Origin: Candidatus Zipacnadia bacterium
GTDB taxonomy: Bacteria > Armatimonadota > Zipacnadia > Zipacnadales > Zipacnadaceae
Assembly: GCA_029821455.1 (NCBI GenBank)
Contig: JALGTI010000375.1
Location: forward strand, 1-5,746
Direction: 5' to 3'
DNA: 5,746 nt
Under the pieces are notes generated by a model. That model saw only the letters and a list, made by a program, of their open reading frames with translations, did not search any database and was not told the DNA's origin. The translations under genes were made by a program, and so were the position numbers. Shown here piece after piece: positions 1 to 5,746 of this stretch (position 1 is its first letter; every line of letters begins with the position of its first letter).

Positions 1-964
1 CACTGGATACCTTATGAGACCCCGGAGGAGTATGCTGCCATTGTCGCCAACGCGCCGCGCGAGGACCTGTGGCTGGACGAGTGGGACTATTGCAGGGATG
101 CCATCCGCGAGTTCTACGAGCCGGATAGATTCGTCACCATACTGGGCTATGAGGAGTCCGCCTATGATGGCTACCGCGATGCGAATATCTACTTCCGGGG
201 CGATGACGGACCACTCATTCACGTACGCGACGTGCCAGGTGAAGGGCTGGAGAAGGCGCGAAACCTCCTGAAGGCCCTCGATGGGCTTGAGTGCCTGATA
301 ATTCCACATCACCCCGGCTATTACACTGGCCAATTCTACGAGCAGCGTGACGAAGAGCACCTCCGGCTCATCGAGATCTTCTCCAACTGGGGCGACTCCG
401 AGAGCAAGGACGCCGGGCGCGCCATCCATCCGCACTGCGGGCCTTGATACCGGCTGCCGGTGGGGTTTCATGGCCTGCACCGATAATCACAGTGGCCTGC
501 CGGCATCGGGTAACTTCCGCCCGTGGCAGGGCGCGGCCATTACCGCCGTCTGGGCGCCCAGCCTCACCCGCGAGGATATCTTTGATGCAATGTGGGCCCG
601 GCATACCGTTGCATCTACTGGCCCGCGCTCGCTGATATGGGTTGAGGTTGACGGACTGATGGTAGGCGACGAGAAGTGGGTCGAAAGCACCGACGACCTC
701 CGCGGCCACACCATCAACATTGAAATCGAGGGCGCGGTGCCGGTTGTAAAGGTCGAAATCTTCCGCAATGGTGAGATCATCCGCACCGAAGAGCTCAACG
801 ACGAGCAGTGGGCTCTGCGCTTCGAGGACACGGACAGCGACGCCCGTATCCTAGTAGATTCCCAGGATCCATCTATTGAGTTTCTGTATTATTATGTTCG
901 GGTGACGCATAACACCAGCGACCTGGCCTGGGCATCGCCCATCTGGTTTTTGCATCGCAAGTAA
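1..964 (+). CDS. PHP / DUF3604-like metal-dependent hydrolase, 5' truncated, frameshifted
   Basis: This is the C-terminal part of a PHP-superfamily protein resembling the DUF3604 group, a predicted metal-dependent phosphoesterase-type hydrolase of unknown substrate. The 5' end lies outside the window. Reading frame 1 is open from position 1 to a TGA at 445-447, and the protein continues in frame 2 to the TAA at 962-964. Family-like signatures are a His-His motif (IPHHPG, codons at 301-318) and, after the break, TDNHSG (479-496), both likely metal ligands as in PHP enzymes. The C-terminal part has the RNGE strand and a YYYVRVTH...AWASPIWF ending, which I associate with DUF3604-like proteins. 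The frame change must lie between 272 and 447, most likely in 400-445; removing one G from the GGG at 439-441 gives HCGLDTGCRWGF, a smooth join. Family assignment is by motif recognition. The fragment alone cannot show whether the protein was exported. Confidence 0.7.
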
Positions 965-1055
965 CCAGCCCAACCGAGTGCAGCCCTGGCATACAGAAGG
1001 ATTACGGGCTTGGGTGGCGAAGTACAGCTATGAGTTTAGGTGGCCAGTCCTTACG

Positions 1056-1061
1056 AGGAGG
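1056..1061 (+). promoter_or_regulatory. Shine-Dalgarno deciding the start of the large secreted protein
   Basis: AGGAGG sits 6 nt upstream of the ATG at 1068. It selects this start over the in-frame upstream positions back to 978, and the choice is confirmed because the signal peptide begins exactly here. No convincing -35/-10 pair was found in the 103 nt gap (965-1067) after the preceding gene. Confidence 0.8.
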
Positions 1062-1067
1062 GACATT

Positions 1068-3694
1068 ATGAGATCAACACACTTGGTACTCGCTTTGCTT
1101 TTGATAGTGATGGCCCAAACAGCGGCGTCTGCTATAACGGTGATCGTCAACGGTATGCCCCTGCCCTCCTATCCGCCGGCGGTACAGGTCAGTGGCCGCG
1201 TACTGCTGCCGATGCGGATGGTCTTTGAAGCGCTGGGCGCCGAAGTCGGGTGGGAAAGCGCAACCCAGACAGCGATTGGCATCCGTGGCGACATAACTGT
1301 CCGGATGAGCATCAATAGCCCGACAGCTTATATCAATGACCGCCCTGTTGTGTTGGACGTTCCACCGCAACTGATCGGTGGCTCAACCTATATGCCGGTA
1401 CGATTCCCTGCGGAGGCCTTCGGGGCGGAGGTCGGTTGGCATGGGCCGAGCCAGACCGTGTCCATTGCCCTGGCACCGCTTTCGGAAATTCAGCAGCCGC
1501 CGGAGCCTCCCTCTACTCCTGAGGAACCGCCCCCATCCGAACTGGGCATCGTGGTGCAGCCATCCCAGCCTCAACCGGGGGCAGTAATCGGCGTGGTCGC
1601 AGCCGTACAGCCCACCCACCTGGGTTTGCTAGTAGATTCCGAGCTGCAGACCTATACCGTCACCGATACCACTATCATCCTGCGCCAGAACCAGCAGGTT
1701 GACGCCACCGCATTGCGCCCTGGTGACCAGGCAGGCGTTGCATACGATGAGGAAGGCAATGCTATCCTGATTCGGGCCTCTTACGAGCGCCTCGAGGGCA
1801 TTGTTCAGGCGAAGGTGCCCAACCAAATACTTATTGATACGCGCCCGGACGAGATCCTTCGGGTACAGCCTCAGGTCGAGGTGACTACAGCAGATGGCCA
1901 GCCGGCTCGCTATGCAGACATCAACAACGGCGATAGCGTTGTTCTGCGGCTGACACCCGGCACATCGAACGTGTACGCTATCGTCATTCAACAGCCGCCG
2001 GCTGCGCCGGGGGAACCGCCCATTACCCCTCCGCCTGCTGAAACTGCGGAACCAGTCGAAGAGGAACCGGAGTTCCAGGCAGCGGCCAGCTTTGTCGTAC
2101 TGGTGACCGGCGTAGTCTCAGCCGTACAGTCCACCCGCCTCGGTTTGGTAGTAGATTCCGAGCTGCAGATCTACACCATCGCCGACACTACTACCATACT
2201 CCGCCAGAACCAGGAGGTGCACGCCACCGCGTTGCGCCCTGGTGACCTGGCAAAGCTGTTACACGACGGCCAGGGCAATGCTACCCTTATCCTCGCCTCT
2301 TACGAGAGCCTCGAGGGCATAGTCCAGGCCAAAGTGCCCAATCAGATGCTCGTTGATACACGTCAGGAGATACTACAGGTACAGCCGGAGGTCGAGGTGA
2401 CTACGGCAGATGGCCAACCGGCTCGCTATGCCGACATCAAGAACGGCGACAGCGTCGTTCTGCGGCTAACACCCGGCACCTCCAACGTGTACGGTATCGT
2501 TATTCAACAACCTCCGACCGAACCGGAAGAGCCGACTCAGCCCGAAGAAGTGACGCCTCCGGTCATTGACCAGTTCTACCACGATGCGGAGGGGCCGCTG
2601 AAGGCGGGAGATATCCTGCACGTGATCATGGAAGGGACACCAGGTGGCACGGCCGCCTTTGACATTGGGGAGGTGCAGCAGGAAATCCGGATGAGTACGC
2701 ACCCCCGCATCGTCGGTCGCTATGCCAGGAGACTGAAGATACCTGACGGCCTCAACGCTCTTGGGACACCACACCTCCGCAGGTCACGATCTTCGGGCCG
2801 GACGAGGGTGCGACAACCACGAATCACCAGCCCAATATCGCGGTACTCATCACAGACGAAAACGGCTCCGGCGTCGACTTCGAGAACTCCATTGTTGCTG
2901 TTACCGTCGGTGGGCAGGAAGTCCCCACGGAAATCACGCGCCAGGGTCAGCTCCTGGCCGTGCTTCCTGAACCATTGCCCAACGGCAACGCACAGGTGCT
3001 CGTGGATGCTCACGATAATGCGGGAAATACAACCCAGGCGATCCGGAACTTCAGCGTAGCTCTCCCTCAGGAGGGCGTGGAGACTCTCGCAGTCAGCCAC
3101 GACGCCGTGGGCGTGCTCAACCCCGGCGACGTTTTCACCATAACCATCATCGGTCCTGCGGGAGGGCAGGCCTCGTTTGATCTCGGTGAGTTTGCAGCCG
3201 GTGTGCCTGTTGACGAGTTGGCGGAACAGCCCGGTACGTATCAGGGGACCTTTGAAGTCCCGGAGCTTGCAGAAGACCGTGAGGAGACTATCATCGCATA
3301 TCTGCACACAGCCGAGGGTGCGGACCTGACTGCCGAAGCCACTACCACAATGCGATTTGGGCCAGCCCGGGACCTGGCTCCGCACATCACCAGCCCAGAA
3401 CCGGATGCCGCGGTTGGCGATGAAGTAGTGGTCGCCGGCGATACCGCCCCGCTTGCAGAGATAGTGGTCACGATCACGTGGAGTGGTACTGCCCTTGGTT
3501 TCCTACCGCTCGAAGGGCAGGTAGCAGAGACGCGTGTGACCGCTGACGCGGCGGGGCACTTTGCCACCGAACCTATCCCTCTGGCCTTCCATTCGCTGAT
3601 GAAGGTTAAGAAAGTGCAATACACCGCTACCTGTGTGGCGATAGGACCCGACGAGGAGGAATCCGAACCAGTCACGGTTGAGTTTACCCGCTAG
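1068..3694 (+). CDS. Large secreted multidomain protein: copper-amine-oxidase-N-like domain, duplicated DUF5666-like units, Ig-like domains (frameshifted)
   Basis: Predicted exported protein of about 875 residues once its one frameshift is repaired. Residues 1-22 are a signal peptide (MRSTHLVLALLLIVMAQ, then an ASA cleavage site). Residues 23 to about 135 resemble the copper amine oxidase N-terminal domain family (PF07833): two copies of an LLPMR/MPVRF...FGAEVGW motif. That domain is a wall or surface module, not the amine oxidase catalytic part. After a Pro/Glu linker come two tandem units (residues about 174-311 and 347-483), each made of two beta-rich DUF5666-like halves with an LRPGD or NGDSVVL turn. 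A further P/E-rich linker leads to Ig-like domains from residue about 497. Frame 3 is real up to about 2740; frame 2 carries the protein from about 2747 (DTTPPQVTIFGP) to the TAG at 3692-3694. No catalytic residues are visible, so a structural, adhesive or scaffold role is inferred. Confidence 0.75.
1587..2000 (+). repeat. Tandem in-gene repeat, copy 1 (DUF5666-like unit)
   Basis: First of two copies of a roughly 138-residue unit inside the secreted protein; the second lies about 519 nt downstream. It starts near IGVVAAVQPTHLGLLVDSEL and ends at IVIQQPP. Each unit splits into two half-domains beginning GVV.AVQ and LEGIVQAKVPNQ, both with the strand pattern of DUF5666-like barrels. By eye the two copies share about three quarters of their residues. 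Confidence 0.9.
2106..2516 (+). repeat. Tandem in-gene repeat, copy 2 (DUF5666-like unit)
   Basis: Second copy of the unit, one codon shorter than copy 1 (DTRQEIL against DTRPDEIL). The second half (VEVTTADGQPARYADI through VIQQPP) is nearly identical to copy 1, while the middle of the first half (around LAKLLHDGQGN) has diverged most. The two copies are joined by a P/E-rich linker (about 2001-2085). Confidence 0.9.
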
Positions 3695-3736
3695 TTTGTG
3701 CCGTCACCATCAATTCATCGAACGAGTACTCGCGAG

Positions 3737-4751
3737 ATGAAGAAAAAGTCAGAGATTGGTTGTGCTCTGGTCGGCTATGGCCCGATGCTCAATATGGGTC
3801 GGCATGACGGCAATCAAATCAATGAGACACCGGGCCTCAAAGTCACTGGCGTATGTGATATAGACGCCAAGCGGCTGGTGGCTGCGCTGGAAGATTTCCC
3901 CGGCATTGAAACCTATACGGATGTTGACGACCTACTCGCCAGCAGTGCGGTGGACCTGTGCGTTGTAATCCTCCCCCACAATCTGCATGCTCCTGTGGGG
4001 CTGCGGTGCCTGGAGGCTGGCCGGCACCTGGTTCTGGAGAAACCGATGTGTCTCACGACTGCAGAGGCTCGAGCGATGATCGAGGCTGCTCAGGCCAACA
4101 ATGTGATGCTTACCGTCTACCACAATCGCCGGCACGACGGCGACTTCCTGGCCCTCAAGCAAGCCGTGGAAGGCGGACTGATCGGCCAAGTCTTCAGCGT
4201 GGAGATGTGGTTTGGCGGCTACAATCATCCCCGCGCCTGGTGGCGAGACAACAAGAAGATATCCGGAGGCGCCTTCTACGACTGGGGGGCACATTACCTT
4301 GACTGGCTACTCAACATTGTCCCGGATGAGATAGTCAATGTAACCGGCTTCTTCCACAAGCTGGTCTGGCACGATGACCAACGAGGATCACGTACAGGCG
4401 ATCATTCGCTTTGCCTCGGGGACTCACGCCAATGTACAGATGTCGACTATCGCCCACCACTCTCTGCCTCGCTGGCGTGTGCTGGGCACCAAAGGGGCGC
4501 TGGTCTCTAGCGAGGGCGGCTTCAATTACTATACCGAGAGCCGCGGTATCAAGGTCTCTGGTTTTATGCCTGACGCACCCGGCACGCACGAGCAGTACTA
4601 CCCCAATATTGCCGCGCATCTAGTGAAGGGTGCGGAACTTGACGTCAAGCCCGAACAGGCAGCCCGTGTGATTGCGATAATGGAGGCTGCCGAGAAATCG
4701 AGCAAGTCCGGCCAGGCCGAACCGCTGCCTGACGATCTGGCCAAGGTGTAG
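3737..4751 (+). CDS. Gfo/Idh/MocA family NAD(P)-dependent oxidoreductase (frameshifted)
   Basis: Cytosolic dehydrogenase of the Gfo/Idh/MocA family, which oxidises or reduces sugars, inositols and related polyols with NAD(P); the substrate cannot be told from sequence. N-terminal Rossmann fold: ALVGYGPMLNMGRH (GYG at residues 13-15), an acidic VCDID after strand 2 (residues 39-43), ILPHNLH, and EKP at 101-103 with the usual catalytic lysine (K102). C-terminal domain: YHNRRHDGDF (128-137), WWR..K.ISGGAFYDWGAH with D182 and H186 as the likely catalytic acid/histidine pair. Frame 2 holds to about 4375, then frame 3 continues THANVQMS...RVLGTKGAL to the TAG at 4749-4751; total about 338 residues, normal for the family. 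The start is ATG 3737 (MKKKSEIG); a GTG at 3698 in frame is less likely, and neither has a clear Shine-Dalgarno. Confidence 0.85.
4743..4748 (+). promoter_or_regulatory. Ribosome binding site of the DUF6125-like gene inside the oxidoreductase 3' end
   Basis: AAGGTG lies 8 nt upstream of the ATG at 4757 and inside the last codons of the preceding gene. With a stop-to-start gap of only 5 nt, this fits translational coupling of the two genes. Confidence 0.5.
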
Positions 4752-4756
4752 CCACT

Positions 4757-5245
4757 ATGACCGAAGAAGGAATCCTCATCGAGTACCTCCGCCGCGCCTA
4801 TCATGCGGTAGATGGTCTGTGGTTTATGATGGTGGAGGAGGCCGGCAGCTTCGAGGAGGCGCTCGAACTCGACAGGCGCGTCTGGGAAATACTGGCCAAG
4901 CTTCAAGCCCGCAAGGCCCGTGAGTTGATGGGCTGCTCCGGTAACACCCCCGCTGAGCTGGCTCGCTGTTTCGCCCTGAAGTTGACCGCTGACGGGCACC
5001 AGTTTGAGAGCTTCATTGAGCCGGCCGAGGTGCGCTTCGTTGTGCACCAATGCCCCTGGCTGGAGCTGCTGCGCAAGAGCAATCGTCAACATCTTGCTCT
5101 CCAGGTCGCGCAGACCATCTGCCCGCTGGAGGGGCGCGTGTGGTGTGGCGAGTTTAGTGGCGAGTATGAATTCAGTATGCCGCAGATGGCCTGTGCGGGC
5201 GCTGAACTGTGCGAAATGCGCTTTGTGCGCCAGACAGAAGAGTGA
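4757..5245 (+). CDS. DUF6125-like protein (L-2-amino-thiazoline-4-carboxylate hydrolase-like fold), conserved cysteine motifs
   Basis: Soluble protein of 162 residues, the only gene here followed from start to stop without a frame break. Its N-terminal helices carry AYHAVDGLWF (14-23) and EALELDRRVWEILAK (34-48), and the C-terminal half has CPWLELL (C99), TICP (C122), C130 and CAGAELCEMRF (C146, C152). This pattern matches what I remember as the DUF6125 group, often annotated next to L-2-amino-thiazoline-4-carboxylic acid hydrolase; the family label is from memory. The clustered cysteines, C146-x5-C152 with C99 and C122, could form a metal or cofactor site, as in V4R-like domains, but that is inference and no reaction is assigned. 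Start ATG 4757 has AAGGTG 8 nt upstream and follows the oxidoreductase stop by 5 nt, so the two are probably cotranscribed. Confidence 0.65.
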   Translation: MTEEGILIEYLRRAYHAVDGLWFMMVEEAGSFEEALELDRRVWEILAKLQARKARELMGCSGNTPAELARCFALKLTADGHQFESFIEPAEVRFVVHQCPWLELLRKSNRQHLALQVAQTICPLEGRVWCGEFSGEYEFSMPQMACAGAELCEMRFVRQTEE

Positions 5246-5254
5246 CATTGCAGC

Positions 5255-5276
5255 GGAGGAACTTAACGGTTCTTCC
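5255..5276 (+). terminator. Weak candidate hairpin downstream of the DUF6125-like gene
   Basis: GGAGGAAC pairs with GTTCTTCC (8 pairs, one G-U) around the 6-nt loop TTAACG, 9 nt after the DUF6125-like stop at 5245. It lies where convergent transcription would need stopping. There is no U tract after the stem (TAAAGG follows), so an intrinsic terminator is only possible. On the minus strand the wobble becomes an A-C mismatch. Confidence 0.3.
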
Positions 5277-5308
5277 TAAAGGATGCTACGTGTGGCAGGT
5301 AGAAGCTC

Positions 5309-5344
5309 GCCGAGTTCTCCTTTCAGTTCGTGTTGGAACTCGGC
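5309..5344. repeat. 9-bp perfect inverted repeat with 18-nt spacer
   Basis: GCCGAGTTC (5309-5317) is the exact reverse complement of GAACTCGGC (5336-5344). It spans the stop (5323-5325) of the minus-strand small gene, so it could act as a 3' hairpin for that transcript. No T-rich run follows in either direction, and the arms do not extend further. Confidence 0.55.
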
Positions 5345-5581
5345 ATCCACAGCACGCTCTCCATTCGCACCGCTGGGTAGCGTATCCCGAATACTTCGGC
5401 GACCTTGCGGCTGGTAGGCCGCAGGCGATAATCACCCACTGACCGGTCTGCAAAGAGAACCCGGCCTGCCTGTCCGTGCAGTTCCAGTTGATGGTTGTAG
5501 TACAGCTCCTCTACAGCCGGATGCGTCTGGGCCTATGGACAGCAACCAGGCAAATAGAGTCAGAAGAGCCAAATGCTTCAT
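5323..5581 (-). CDS. Small predicted secreted protein, unrecognised, frameshifted
   Basis: Read on the minus strand from ATG 5581-5579, preceded by GGAGGT (5587-5592) with a 5-nt spacer. The first 16 residues, MKHLALLTLFAWLLSI, look like a signal peptide. The ATG frame runs to a TGA at 5434-5432 but turns uncoding-like after about 5533. The neighbouring frame, opened just after a TAG at 5535-5533, gives a sound protein (AQTHPAVEELYYNHQLE, then FADRSVGDYRLRPTSRKVAE) to the TGA at 5325-5323. Removing one base in the GGGCC at 5529-5533 joins them as LLSI-AQTHPAVEEL, about 85 residues. A second shift near the end would instead add ELKGELGELLPATRSIL and stop at 5276. I recognise no family. Confidence is good that a gene starts here, lower for its C-terminus. 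Confidence 0.5.
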
Positions 5582-5586
5582 GATGG

Positions 5587-5592
5587 ACCTCC
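5587..5592 (-). promoter_or_regulatory. Shine-Dalgarno of the small secreted gene
   Basis: ACCTCC on the plus strand, i.e. GGAGGT on the coding strand, 5 nt before the ATG. It is the main reason for placing the start at 5581 and for treating the minus strand as coding here. Confidence 0.65.
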
Positions 5593-5628
5593 AGTCGGCT
5601 ATGCTTGACGGCGCGGGGGTGATGTACC

Positions 5629-5746
5629 TTACCGCCGCATTTGCACACCGAGGTTCGTGAGCAGAATCGCCGCATACCGCCGCAGCTTCTCAGGCGCCTC
5701 GCTGTCGCTGACATTCTCGTCGCCCGTTGGTGGGGTTTCCCAGAGC
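5629..5746 (-). CDS. C-terminal end of an unidentified minus-strand gene (5' end outside window)
   Basis: An open frame enters from the right edge and ends at TAA (5631-5629), giving 37 residues that start LWETPPTGDENVSDSEA and end YAAILLTNLGVQMRR. The mix of acidic and helix-forming residues looks like real coding rather than a shadow. The small secreted gene begins 47 nt downstream on the same strand, so an operon is plausible. Too short to assign a family. A 67-residue frame on the same strand (5511-5714) overlaps it in another register and is Arg/Cys/Ser-rich, so I take it as a shadow. Confidence 0.5.
   Translation of the reverse strand, partial: LWETPPTGDENVSDSEAPEKLRRYAAILLTNLGVQMRR

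Noticed and set aside
14..271. Open frame of 85 residues in frame 2 at the left edge
   Set aside because: Ser/Arg/Met-rich shadow of the PHP-like gene, which is read in frame 1 here with recognisable family motifs.
965..1067. Terminator or promoter in the gap before the secreted protein
   Set aside because: AGCCC/GGGCT and CCCAA/TTGGG can pair but with a long loop and a bulge and no T run; the best -35/-10-like pair has too short a spacer (about 13 nt).
1137..1480. Copper amine oxidase enzyme
   Set aside because: Only the small N-terminal-type domain is present; the catalytic domain with its topaquinone tyrosine is absent, so it is not an amine oxidase.
2720..3385. Minus-strand open frame of 221 residues
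   Set aside because: It lies opposite well-formed Ig-like domain coding on the plus strand, and its composition shows no signal peptide, motif or ribosome site. It is a by-product of GC-rich third positions.
4360..4385. Programmed frameshift in the oxidoreductase
   Set aside because: No slippery heptamer or homopolymer is visible at the break and Gfo/Idh/MocA enzymes are not known to use recoding; an indel explains it.
4598..5248. Minus-strand open frame of 216 residues
   Set aside because: It mirrors the complete DUF6125-like gene and the end of the oxidoreductase, both of which have conserved motifs on the plus strand.

Overview
This 5.7 kb window has high GC in third codon positions and reads like bacterial chromosome or metagenome-assembled DNA. 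The mix of genes suggests a free-living carbohydrate-handling bacterium of the Armatimonadota / Planctomycetota type: a PHP/DUF3604-like protein, a secreted protein with a copper-amine-oxidase-N-like domain, a planctomycete-style Gfo/Idh/MocA oxidoreductase and a DUF6125-like protein. That placement is inference from family distribution as I remember it and is weak.

Layout. A plus-strand run fills positions 1-5245: (1) the C-terminal part of a PHP-type metal-dependent hydrolase, cut by the window edge; (2) a large secreted multidomain protein (signal peptide, copper-amine-oxidase-N-like domain, two tandem DUF5666-like repeat units, several Ig-like domains); (3) a Gfo/Idh/MocA NAD(P)-dependent oxidoreductase; (4) a DUF6125-like cysteine-motif protein 5 nt downstream of it, probably translationally coupled. 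From 5276 to the right edge the coding strand is minus: a small secreted protein with a strong Shine-Dalgarno, and upstream of it the last 37 codons of another gene. The two blocks converge around 5246-5323, where two inverted repeats lie.

The most striking property is not a new system. Four of the five genes whose bodies can be followed (all but the DUF6125-like gene) change reading frame exactly once with otherwise clean coding on both sides. The second also seems to lack about 30-35 residues at the break. Intact, well-conserved coding around each break, in unrelated neighbouring genes, points to consensus or assembly indels rather than programmed frameshifting or gene decay, though decay cannot be excluded from sequence alone. 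I merged the fragments into single genes and give the break positions.

How the genes work together is uncertain. The oxidoreductase and the DUF6125-like gene are plausibly one transcription unit. The PHP protein and the secreted protein are simply upstream on the same strand with gaps of 103 and 42 nt. I see no RNA genes, CRISPR arrays, transposases, integrases or attachment sites.
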